Source: SG8-30 sp964406445 (GTDB lineage Bacteria; Pseudomonadota; Gammaproteobacteria; Steroidobacterales; Steroidobacteraceae). Taken from it: DNA of 44,178 bases. The stretch covers positions 1-44,178 of the forward strand of contig CAYORU010000029.1 in NCBI GenBank assembly GCA_964406445.1, given 5' to 3'. The position numbers and the translations under genes are program-made. The notes under the pieces are model-generated. The model saw nothing but the letters and a program-made list of their open reading frames with translations. It ran no database searches and was not told the origin of the DNA. How positions within the stretch are numbered: the stretch's first letter is position 1; each line of letters starts with the position of its first letter. Positions 37,245 to 44,178 of this stretch are shown in pieces.

Positions 37245-38744
37245 GTGAACGCCGCCGTCGAGCCGCTGCAGGTCGTCCCCGGCGCCATCCGCCTGCCCTT
37301 CGCCTTCGCGAAGCGGCACGGCGTGTTCGTGCGCGCCGTGGTCGACGGCAAGGCGCACGTCGTATACCGCGAGGGCGCCTCCCCCACCGCGGTCGCCGAG
37401 CTGCGTCGGTTCACCGGCCTGCCGCTCGTGATCGAGCGGGCGACCGCGGCAGCCTTCGAGGGCATGCTCGCCAAGGCCTACGAGGGCGGCGGTGGCGAGG
37501 CGGGCTCCATCGTCGAGGGCATCGAGGGCGAGACCGACCTCGCGGGCCTGGCCGAGGGCCTGCCCGAGCCCTCCGACCTGCTGGAGAGCGAAGACGACGC
37601 CCCGGTCATCCGGCTGATCAACGCGGTACTGACCCAGGCGATCAAGGAAAACGCCTCCGACATCCACATCGAGCCCTACGAGAACCGCCTCGGGGTGCGC
37701 TTCCGCGTCGACGGCGTGCTGCGCGAAGTCCTGCAGACGAAGCGTGCGGTCGCGCCGCTTCTCGTGTCGCGCATCAAGGTCATGTCGCGCCTCGACATCG
37801 CCGAGAAGCGCCTGCCGCAGGACGGCCGCATCAGCCTCAGGATCGCCGGCCGCGCGGTGGACGTGCGCGTCTCGACCATGCCCTCCGGCCACGGCGAGCG
37901 CGTGGTGCTGCGACTGCTCGACAAGCAGGCGGGCCGCCTGGAACTGGCCTCGCTCGGCATGGAGCCGCGCGTGCAGGCGATGGTGGACGACCTGATCCAC
38001 AAGCCGCACGGCATCATCCTGGTGACCGGCCCGACCGGCTCCGGCAAGACCACGACGCTGTACGCGGCGCTCGAGCGGATCAACGACCGCACCCGCAACA
38101 TCATGACCGTCGAGGACCCGATCGAGTACTACATCGACGGCATCGGCCAGACCCAGGTCAACACCAAGGTCGAGATGACCTTTGCGCGCGGGCTGCGCGC
38201 GATCCTGCGCCAGGATCCCGACGTGGTCATGGTGGGCGAGATCCGCGACACGGAAACCGCGCACATCGCGGTGCAGGCCTCGCTCACGGGCCACCTCGTG
38301 CTCTCGACCCTGCACACCAACACCGCGGTCGGCGCGGTCACCCGCCTGCGGGACATGGGCATCGAGCCCTTCCTGCTGTCGTCGACCGTGATCGGCGTGG
38401 TCGCGCAGCGCCTCGTCCGCAAGCTCGACCCGGCGACCCGGGTCCGGTACACGGGAGGAGACTACGAGCGCCGCCTGCTCAACGTGCCGGCCGATGCGCC
38501 CTCCCCCGAGCTCTACCGTCCGACCGACGACCTCGGCAGCGGCTATCGCGGCCGCACGGGCATCTACGAGCTCGTCGTCGTCGACGATGCGATCCGCGGC
38601 ATGATCCACGACGGCGCCGGCGAGGTCGAGATGGAGCGCCACGCGCGGACCCTCACGCCAGGCATCCGCGACGATGGCCGCGCCAAGGTCCTGTCGGGCG
38701 TGACCTCGCTCGAAGAGCTGCTGCGCGTCACGCGCGAGGACTAG
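37245..38744 (+). CDS. gspE: Type II secretion ATPase GspE, lacking the tetracysteine zinc site
   Basis: This 499-residue cytoplasmic ATPase powers pseudopilus assembly. The N1E/N2E part (1-~115) docks on GspL/GspF. The catalytic part has SDIHIEPYENRLGVRFRVDG, Walker A GPTGSGKT (262-269), the Asp box TVEDPIEY, Walker B RQDPDVVMVGEIRD and the His box STLHTNTA. Most GspE proteins carry two CxxC pairs in the segment before GYRGRTGIYEL. Here residues ~390-433 contain no cysteine, and the whole protein appears Cys-free. It starts 4 bp after gspD. Confidence 0.95.
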   Translation: MNAAVEPLQVVPGAIRLPFAFAKRHGVFVRAVVDGKAHVVYREGASPTAVAELRRFTGLPLVIERATAAAFEGMLAKAYEGGGGEAGSIVEGIEGETDLAGLAEGLPEPSDLLESEDDAPVIRLINAVLTQAIKENASDIHIEPYENRLGVRFRVDGVLREVLQTKRAVAPLLVSRIKVMSRLDIAEKRLPQDGRISLRIAGRAVDVRVSTMPSGHGERVVLRLLDKQAGRLELASLGMEPRVQAMVDDLIHKPHGIILVTGPTGSGKTTTLYAALERINDRTRNIMTVEDPIEYYIDGIGQTQVNTKVEMTFARGLRAILRQDPDVVMVGEIRDTETAHIAVQASLTGHLVLSTLHTNTAVGAVTRLRDMGIEPFLLSSTVIGVVAQRLVRKLDPATRVRYTGGDYERRLLNVPADAPSPELYRPTDDLGSGYRGRTGIYELVVVDDAIRGMIHDGAGEVEMERHARTLTPGIRDDGRAKVLSGVTSLEELLRVTRED

Positions 38745-38794
38745 GTCCCGCACGCCATGCGCCCCTGCCACGCGCCCCCTGACCGGCGTCCCTG

Positions 38795-40009
38795 ATGCCC
38801 GCCTACGAATACACGGCGCTCGATGCCTCCGGCCGGGAGCGCCGCGGGGTGCTCGAGGGGGACAACGCGCGCCAGGTCCGGGCGGCGCTGCGCGAGCAGT
38901 CGCTGCTGCCGGTCTCCGTCCAGGAGGTCGTGGACAACGCGCCGCAGCGCTTCGCCGGTTTCTCGCTGCGCCGCGGCATCAGCGCGATGGATCTCGCGCT
39001 GCTCACGCGCCAGCTCGCGACGCTGGTGCGTTCCGGCCTGCCGCTCGAGGAGGCGCTGCTCGCCGTCTCGCAGCAGAGCGAGAAGCCCCGGGTGCGCAGC
39101 GTGCTGCTCGGCGTGCGCTCGCGCGTCGTCGAGGGCCGCACCCTGGCCGAGGGCCTCGGCGGGTTCCCGGGGGTGTTCCCGGAGATCTACCGGGCCACGG
39201 TGTCGGCGGGCGAGCAATCCGGCCACCTCGATTCGGTGCTCGAGCGCCTCGCCGACTACACCGAGAGCCGCCAGTCGCTGCAGCAGCGCATCCGCAACGC
39301 CATGGTCTACCCGATCCTGCTGACGGTGGTCTGCCTGCTGATCGTCTCGCTGCTGCTGGGCTACGTGGTGCCCGAGGTGGTCCGCGTGTTCGAGGCCGGC
39401 AACCGGGAGCTGCCGGTGCTGACGCGGGTGCTGATCGCGCTGTCCGACTTCGTCCGCGGCTGGTGGTGGCTGATGGCGGCCGCGATCGCCGCCGCCGTCT
39501 GGTCGTTCCGCCGGGCGCTGCGCAACGCGGATTTCCGCCGCCGCTTCGACCGCTTCAAGCTCGGCCTGCCGCTCGTCGGCCGCGTGTCCCGGGGCAACAA
39601 CGCGGCGCGCTTCTCGCGCACCTTCGCGATCCTCACCGCGAGCGCCGTGCCGGTGCTCGAGTCGCTGCGGATCGCCGGCGAGGTGGTGACCAACCTGCCG
39701 ATGCGGGAGGCGGTCGGCGAGGCCGCGGTCCGGGTCCGGGAGGGCGCGCCGATCGCCCGCTCCCTGGCGCAGAGCAAGCTGTTCCCGCCGATGCTGATCC
39801 ACCTCGTCTCCAGCGGCGAGACCAGCGGCGCGCTCGAATCGATGCTGGAGCGCGCCGCCGACAACCAGGAGCGCGAGCTGGACGGCCTGGTGAACGCCGC
39901 GGTCGGCGTGCTGGGCCCGGTGATGATCCTCCTGATGGGCGGCTTCGTGTTCGTGATCGTCCTCGCGCTGCTCCTGCCGATCTTCGAGCTGAACCAGCTC
40001 GTCCGCTGA
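38795..40009 (+). CDS. gspF: Type II secretion inner-membrane platform protein GspF
   Basis: This 404-residue polytopic protein is the core of the assembly platform. It starts MPAYEYTALDASGRERRGVLEG, typical of GspF/PilC. Two GspF domains follow: the first has LLTRQLATLVRSGLPLEEAL, and the second has FSRTFAILTASAVPVLESLRIAG and VSSGETSGALESML. Three membrane helices lie near 170-190, 220-240 and 375-397. It closes the CDEF operon. The pseudopilin genes gspG-K and gspL-N do not follow. Confidence 0.95.
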   Translation: MPAYEYTALDASGRERRGVLEGDNARQVRAALREQSLLPVSVQEVVDNAPQRFAGFSLRRGISAMDLALLTRQLATLVRSGLPLEEALLAVSQQSEKPRVRSVLLGVRSRVVEGRTLAEGLGGFPGVFPEIYRATVSAGEQSGHLDSVLERLADYTESRQSLQQRIRNAMVYPILLTVVCLLIVSLLLGYVVPEVVRVFEAGNRELPVLTRVLIALSDFVRGWWWLMAAAIAAAVWSFRRALRNADFRRRFDRFKLGLPLVGRVSRGNNAARFSRTFAILTASAVPVLESLRIAGEVVTNLPMREAVGEAAVRVREGAPIARSLAQSKLFPPMLIHLVSSGETSGALESMLERAADNQERELDGLVNAAVGVLGPVMILLMGGFVFVIVLALLLPIFELNQLVR

Positions 40010-40105
40010 CCCCCTCTTGCGGCCGCTCGCGTCGCGCCTTATAAGGGCGCCGCAGCCACGTGCTGCGCATGTGCCGGGTGGCTTTGGCTTGCGCGGGCGC
40101 GTTTC

Positions 40106-40375
40106 ATGAGCGAGAAGCCGGAAGACAGCTACGACGACGAGGAATCCGACGAAGTCGCGGACGGCGGCGACGACGTGGACCTCGACCGGATGATCCGCGA
40201 CCTCGACACCCGCAAGCGGCGCAGCAGCCGCGCGGCGGCCGGGGAGCCGGCCTGGCGCAAGCTGGAGCGCTTCCTCGAGGAGCGCCGGACGGCAGAGCTG
40301 CTGTCGGACTTCGACGACTACGACGTCGGGGACGGCGAGGGAGCGCCGAGGAAGAAGGGCAAGAAGAAGCAGTGA
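40106..40375 (+). CDS. Conserved small acidic/basic protein, unknown function
   Basis: This 89-residue protein has an acidic N-terminal third (DDEESDEVADGGDDVDLDRMIRDL), a conserved-looking middle GEPAWRKLERFLEERRTAELLSDFDDYD and a Lys-rich tail. I recognise the middle part from short uncharacterised gammaproteobacterial proteins. Function unknown. It lies 96 bp after gspF, and its stop codon overlaps the palindrome of GTGAYCG heptads that fills the gap to dnaE2. Confidence 0.75.
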   Translation: MSEKPEDSYDDEESDEVADGGDDVDLDRMIRDLDTRKRRSSRAAAGEPAWRKLERFLEERRTAELLSDFDDYDVGDGEGAPRKKGKKKQ

Positions 40376-40457
40376 CCGGTGATCGGTGACCGGCCAAACC
40401 AGGCAGTGCCGTTTGGCGTAGGTTCTGGCCGATCACTGATCACCGATCACCGATCAC
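40372..40457. repeat. Palindrome of GTGAYCG heptads filling the gap between convergent genes
   Basis: The left arm reads GTGACCG-GTGATCG-GTGACCG then GCCAAACC (40372-40400). The right arm, read on the minus strand, is GTGATCG-GTGATCG-GTGATCA-GTGATCG then GCCAGAACC (40457-40421). The ~20-base loop holds GGCAGTGCC. The stem covers the stop of the small gene and ends 3 bp from the dnaE2 stop, so it could terminate transcription from both sides. It may also be a mobile REP-type unit. Confidence 0.75.
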
Positions 40458-40460
40458 TTC

Positions 40461-43400
40461 TCATCGGAAATTCCTCGCCCGCGCCTGCAGCTCCCCCAGC
40501 ATCGCCGAGCGGTCCTCCAGCCGTTTCGCCACGACGTGCAGCACGTCGCCCTCGCGCTGCAGCGTGCCGGTCACGCCCAGCAGACGCGAGCCGAGCAGCA
40601 CCCGCCGCTGCCGCTCGGCGAGCGATTTCCAGACGATCAGGTTGGCCTGGCCGGTCTCGTCCTCCACGGTCACGAAAGTCACGCCCGAGGCGCTGCCCGG
40701 CCGCTGCCGGGTCAGCACGAGCCCGCCGGTTCGCACCCGCTCGCCGGCCGGACGCTCCCACAATTCCGCGGCCGTCCGCCAGCCGAGGCCGGCGAGCCGC
40801 GGCCGCAGGAGCTCGAGCGGATGCCGGCCGAGGGTCAGGCCGACGGAGCGGTAGTCGGCGACGATGTCCTCGCCCTCCGCTGGCGGCCGCAGCAGCGGCA
40901 ACCCCTCCGCCACCGACAGGTCCGGCAGGAGCGGCAGCGGCCCCTCGATCCCCGCGACCTGCCACGAGGCCCGGTGCCGGTGGCCGGCGAGCCCGGCGAG
41001 CGTGCCGGCGGCCGCAAGCGCCTCGAGGTCGGCGCGGTTGAGCGCCGCCCGGGCGGCGAGGTCCGCGACCGACTCGAACGGCCGCACCTGCCGGGTGCGC
41101 AGCAGTCGCGCGGCGCCGTCCGTCGACAGCCCGCGCACGAGCGCGAGGCCGAGGCGCACGGCCGGCGCCCCGTCCGGCCCGGGCTCGAGCGTGCTCTCCA
41201 CGGCGCTCGCCTGGGCGTCCACGGGCCGCACCTCCACGCCATGGGCACGCGCGTCCCGCACCAGCTGCGCCGGGGCGTAGAAGCCCATCGGCTGGCTGTT
41301 GAGCAGGGCGCAGCAGAAGGCCGCCGGCTCGTGCCGCTTGAGCCAGGCCGAGACGTAGACGAGCAGCGCGAAGCTCGCCGCGTGCGACTCGGGGAAGCCG
41401 TACTCGCCGAAGCCCAGGATCTGCTGGAAGACCTGCCGCGCGAACTGCTCGCCATAGCCGCGCTCCCGCATGCCCTCGACCAGGCGCTGCTCGAAGGGGC
41501 CGAGCGAGCCCTTGCGCCGCCAGGCCGCCATGGCGCGACGCAGCGCATCCGCCTCGCCCGGCGAGAAGCCCGCCGCCGCGACCGCGAGCTGCATGACCTG
41601 CTCCTGGAAGATCGGCACGCCCAGCGTGCGCTCCAGCACCTTCTGCACGTCCGGCCCGGGGTACAGCACCGGCTCCGCGCCGGCGCGGCGGCGCAGGTAG
41701 GGATGGACCATCTGCCCCTGGATGGGCCCCGGGCGAACGATCGCCACCTCGATCACCAGGTCGTAGTAGGAGCGCGGCCGCAGCCGCGGCAGCATCGCCA
41801 TCTGCGCGCGCGACTCGATCTGGAACACGCCCACGGTATCGGCGCGGCAGACCATGTCGTAGACCGCCGGGTCCTCGGCCGGAATCCCGTCGAGCGCGAG
41901 CGGCTGGCCGCGGAAGGCGGAGACGAGATCCAGCGCGCGGCGGATGGCGGTCAGCATGCCGAGCCCGAGCACGTCCACCTTGAGGAGCCCCAGCTCGTCG
42001 AGGTCGTCCTTGTCCCACTGGATCACGGTGCGCTCAGCCATCGCGGCGTTCTCGATCGGCACCAGTTCCTCGAGCGGACCACGCGAGATCACGAACCCGC
42101 CGGTGTGCTGGGAGAGGTGCCGGGGAAAGCCCACCAGCTCGCGCGTGAGCGCCACGAGCCGGGCGACGATCGGGCTCTTCGGGTCGAAGCCCGCGTCGCG
42201 CACCCGGGCCGGCTCCAGCTCGCGGCCGTCCCACCACTGCACCGCGCCAGCCAGGCGGTCGAGCTGCAGCGCGTCGAGGCCGAGCGCCTTGCCCACGTCG
42301 CGGATCGCGCTGCGCGGGCGGTAGGTGATCACGGTCGCGGTCAGGGCGGCGCGGTGGCGGCCGTACTTCGCGTACAGGTACTGGATCACCTCCTCGCGCC
42401 GCTCGTGCTCGAAGTCGACGTCGATGTCGGGCGGCTCGTTGCGCTCGCGGGAGATGAAGCGCTCGAACAGCAGCGACATGCGCGAGGGATCGACCTCGGT
42501 GACGCCGAGCGCGTAGCAGACCGCGGAGTTCGCCGCCGAGCCGCGGCCCTGGCACAGGATGCCGCGGCCGCGCGCGAAATCGACGAGGTCGTGGACGGTC
42601 AGGAAGTAGCGCTCGTAGCCCAGCTCGGCGATGAGCGCGAGCTCGTGCTCGACGAGGCGGCGCACCTCCCCCGGCGCGCCGGCCGGCCAGCGCCTGGCCA
42701 GGCCCGCCTCGACCAGCGCGCGCAGGTGCGCGGCCGGCGTCGTGCCGGACGGGACGATCTCCTCGGGATACTCGTAACGCAGCTCGTCGAGCGAGAAACC
42801 GCAGCGCGCGGCGACCTCGAGCGTGGCCTCGAGCAGCCGCCGCGGGTAGAGGCGCTCGAGCTCGTCGAGGCGGCGCAGGTGCCGCTCGCCGTTCGGCGCG
42901 AGCGCGCGGCCGGCGGCGGCGAGCGGCAGGCCGAGGCGGACGGCGGTCAGCGTATCCTGCAGCGCGCGGCGGCGGCGGACGTGCATGTGCACGTCGCCCG
43001 CGGCCAGGGCGGGCAGGCCGAGCCGGCCGGCGAGCGAGGTGAGCGAGGCCAGGCGCTCGCGGTCGGTGCCGTCGCAGGCGAGCTCGACGGCGAGCCAGGC
43101 GCGCCCGTCGAATCGCTCGCGCAGCCAGGCGCCCTGCTCCGGATCGGCCTCGCGGCCGGGCAGCCACAGCGCGAGGCAGCCGGGCAGGCCGTCCTCGAGG
43201 TCGGCCCGCGTGAGCGCGTAGCGGCCCTTGGCGGCCCCGCGCCGGCCGCGCGTCAGCAGCCGGCACAGCGCGGCATAGCCCGCGCGCGAGGTCGCCAGGC
43301 AAACCAGCCGCAGGCCGTCCTCGAGCGCGAGCTCGCTGCCGGCGATGAGCGGCAGGCCGCAGTCGCGGGCGGCGACGTGCGCGCGCACGATGCCGGCGAG

Positions 43401-43529
43401 CGAGCATTCGTCGGTGACGGCGAGGGCGGCGTAGCCGAGCGCGTGGGCGCGCGCGACGAGCTCCTCGGGATGCGAGGCGCCGCGCAGGAAGCTGAAGTTG
43501 CTGATGCAGTGCAGCTCGGCATAGGCCAT
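40461..43529 (-). CDS. dnaE2: Error-prone DNA polymerase DnaE2 (ImuC)
   Basis: This 1022-residue C-family polymerase does translesion synthesis with ImuB (and ImuA) in the SOS response. The PHP domain leads (MAYAELHCISNFSFLRGASHP). The polymerase core has GRGSAANSAVCYALGVTEVDP and PPDIDVDFEHERREEVIQYLY with the catalytic Asp pair, and KVDVLGLGMLTAIRRAL. A C-terminal OB fold follows (TGGLVLTRQRPGSASGVTFVTVEDE). Length fits DnaE2, shorter than replicative DnaE. The start ATG overlaps the imuB stop by one base. SOS control, if any, would act upstream of this operon, outside the window. Confidence 0.95.
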   Translation of the reverse strand: MAYAELHCISNFSFLRGASHPEELVARAHALGYAALAVTDECSLAGIVRAHVAARDCGLPLIAGSELALEDGLRLVCLATSRAGYAALCRLLTRGRRGAAKGRYALTRADLEDGLPGCLALWLPGREADPEQGAWLRERFDGRAWLAVELACDGTDRERLASLTSLAGRLGLPALAAGDVHMHVRRRRALQDTLTAVRLGLPLAAAGRALAPNGERHLRRLDELERLYPRRLLEATLEVAARCGFSLDELRYEYPEEIVPSGTTPAAHLRALVEAGLARRWPAGAPGEVRRLVEHELALIAELGYERYFLTVHDLVDFARGRGILCQGRGSAANSAVCYALGVTEVDPSRMSLLFERFISRERNEPPDIDVDFEHERREEVIQYLYAKYGRHRAALTATVITYRPRSAIRDVGKALGLDALQLDRLAGAVQWWDGRELEPARVRDAGFDPKSPIVARLVALTRELVGFPRHLSQHTGGFVISRGPLEELVPIENAAMAERTVIQWDKDDLDELGLLKVDVLGLGMLTAIRRALDLVSAFRGQPLALDGIPAEDPAVYDMVCRADTVGVFQIESRAQMAMLPRLRPRSYYDLVIEVAIVRPGPIQGQMVHPYLRRRAGAEPVLYPGPDVQKVLERTLGVPIFQEQVMQLAVAAAGFSPGEADALRRAMAAWRRKGSLGPFEQRLVEGMRERGYGEQFARQVFQQILGFGEYGFPESHAASFALLVYVSAWLKRHEPAAFCCALLNSQPMGFYAPAQLVRDARAHGVEVRPVDAQASAVESTLEPGPDGAPAVRLGLALVRGLSTDGAARLLRTRQVRPFESVADLAARAALNRADLEALAAAGTLAGLAGHRHRASWQVAGIEGPLPLLPDLSVAEGLPLLRPPAEGEDIVADYRSVGLTLGRHPLELLRPRLAGLGWRTAAELWERPAGERVRTGGLVLTRQRPGSASGVTFVTVEDETGQANLIVWKSLAERQRRVLLGSRLLGVTGTLQREGDVLHVVAKRLEDRSAMLGELQARARNFR

Positions 43530-44178
43530 CAGCCGAACACCCCGTGCAGCCACCAGCCGCCGCCGGGGTCGCGCGCGCGGTAGATCCACAGCCTGAGGCC
43601 GGCGCGGGCGTGGGCGACGTAGTAGTCGCGGCGCACGTCGGCCCCGTCCCACCAGCCGGACTCGATCCGCTCGGGGCCGGCGACCAGCGAGAGCGTCGCG
43701 CGCTCGTAGAGCGGCACGCCGTCGCGCTCCCGAAGCGGCTGCGGCGCGGCGAGCATCCACAGCGGGCGGGGAACTGCGGGAGCTGTCCCCATTTCCGTTC
43801 GCCGACCGCGGACGTCGCGACGCGCCTGACGGAAATGGGGGCTGTCCCCTTCTTCACGGCGCGTGCCGCGCGCGCGGGCGGGATCCGGCCGGGCCCCCGC
43901 TTCGCTCGCTCGGGAAGAAAAACTCGCTCGCTCCGGGGGGCCACTGGCCACCTCGCCCGCGCGCGTGTGAGGCAAGGACCGACTCGGCCGCGTCCCCAGT
44001 GCCTGCGCCGCGGCCGGGATCCGGCGGGGGGCACTCCTCGCCTCGCTGCTCCGCTCGCCCTGGCTCGCTCCGCTGATCCGCTCGGCTGCGGGGCCCCCTC
44101 GCCACCTCGGCCGCGGCGCGAGTGGTGTCGCCCGAATCGGTCTCCCCGAATCGGGCAGCACGGGCTCGGCGATGCGCC
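43529..44178 (-). CDS. imuB: ImuB-type Y-family polymerase-like protein, C-terminal part (runs off window)
   Basis: The last ~80 residues are the conserved ImuB tail: RPLWMLAAPQPL, LVAGPERIESGWWDGADVRRDYYVA and RLWIYRARDPGGGWWLHGVFG. ImuB is a catalytically inactive Y-family protein that brings DnaE2 to the beta clamp. Upstream of this tail the frame stays open to the window edge, but the ~130 residues encoded there are low-complexity Arg/Ala/Ser/Pro. They coincide with a REP-like palindrome and two GC-rich repeat modules. The usual ImuB sequence is not recognisable there, so the gene may be interrupted or carry an in-frame expansion. Confidence 0.8.
   Translation of the reverse strand, partial: RIAEPVLPDSGRPIRATPLAPRPRWRGGPAAERISGASQGERSSEARSAPRRIPAAAQALGTRPSRSLPHTRAGEVASGPPERASFSSRASEAGARPDPARARGTRREEGDSPHFRQARRDVRGRRTEMGTAPAVPRPLWMLAAPQPLRERDGVPLYERATLSLVAGPERIESGWWDGADVRRDYYVAHARAGLRLWIYRARDPGGGWWLHGVFG
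43781..43849. repeat. REP-like inverted repeat inside imuB
   Basis: CCCCATTTCCGT (43787-43798) and ACGGAAATGGGG (43829-43840) are perfect inverted copies around a 30-base GC-rich loop. The outer sequence GCTGTCCCC appears on both sides as a direct repeat (43782-43790, 43841-43849). The pattern resembles dispersed REP-type palindromes. It sits in the coding frame just before the conserved ImuB tail. Confidence 0.7.
43873..44120. repeat. Two directly repeated GC-rich modules inside the imuB frame
   Basis: Copy 1 (~43873-43965) and copy 2 (~44007-44120) share the order GGATCCGG, then a run of C/G, then CGCTCGCT-type stretches, then GGCCACCTCG / CGCCACCTCG and a GCGC-rich end. Landmark GGATCCGG is at 43881 and 44017, and GCCACCTCG at 43947 and 44101. 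Similarity is imperfect and lengths differ by ~20 bp. Confidence 0.55.

Noticed and set aside
40536..43583. A 1015-codon plus-strand open frame
   Set aside because: It is antisense to dnaE2, whose protein matches its family along its whole length. In high-GC DNA the complementary frame often stays open.

Overview
The window is a high-GC proteobacterial chromosome segment with two very different halves. Positions ~20.0-44.2 kb are core chromosome. The gene order yccA-like, DUF2062, serS, crcB, rarA, vanZ-like, lolA, ftsK | trxB, DUF482, aat, infA | clpA, clpS | gspCDEF | dnaE2-imuB is characteristic of Gammaproteobacteria (lolA/ftsK/serS/crcB/rarA and trxB/aat/infA/clpAS are classic neighbours there). 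The high GC and the T2SS and ImuB-DnaE2 genes fit a Xanthomonadales/Nevskiales-like lineage, but I cannot fix the genus.

Positions 1-~20,033 are a mobile genomic island abutting the 3' end of a tRNA-Ser(UGA) gene (20034-20123, minus strand). All its cargo genes read leftward, away from the tRNA. In order of transcription they are: an Fe-S uracil-DNA glycosylase-family protein, a tyrosine integrase, three small DNA-binding-type or unknown proteins (one carrying DNA repeats in its 3' end), a large SNF2-type helicase ending in DUF3883, a Fic protein, a DUF1156 DNA methyltransferase, a dual-OB protein, two tandem DUF488 proteins, a HEPN-DUF499 ATPase, a Cys-rich mini-protein and a PD-(D/E)XK nuclease-like gene. 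The last gene is cut by an IS256-family element, which is itself interrupted by an IS481-family element with a 7-bp target duplication.

The helicase, DUF1156 methylase and DUF499 ATPase resemble the Hma (helicase-methylase-ATPase) type of anti-phage island. Here the core is embedded with Fic, dual-OB and DUF488 pair genes, several in 4-bp overlaps that suggest one translationally coupled unit. A promoter with a perfect 15-bp palindrome at its start point precedes the Fic gene, so the helicase and the Fic-to-nuclease block may be separately controlled. This extended cassette is the best candidate for an undescribed system in the window.

In the core half, aat, clpA and clpS form an N-degron (L/F-transferase, unfoldase, N-recognin) group. 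gspCDEF encode the inner-membrane scaffold, secretin, ATPase and platform of a type II secretion system without the pseudopilin genes, and the ATPase lacks the family's four zinc-binding cysteines. dnaE2 and imuB form the SOS mutasome module. The imuB end of the window carries GC-rich repeat modules and a REP-like palindrome inside the reading frame. The whole dnaE2 / small-gene convergent gap is a palindrome of GTGAYCG heptads.
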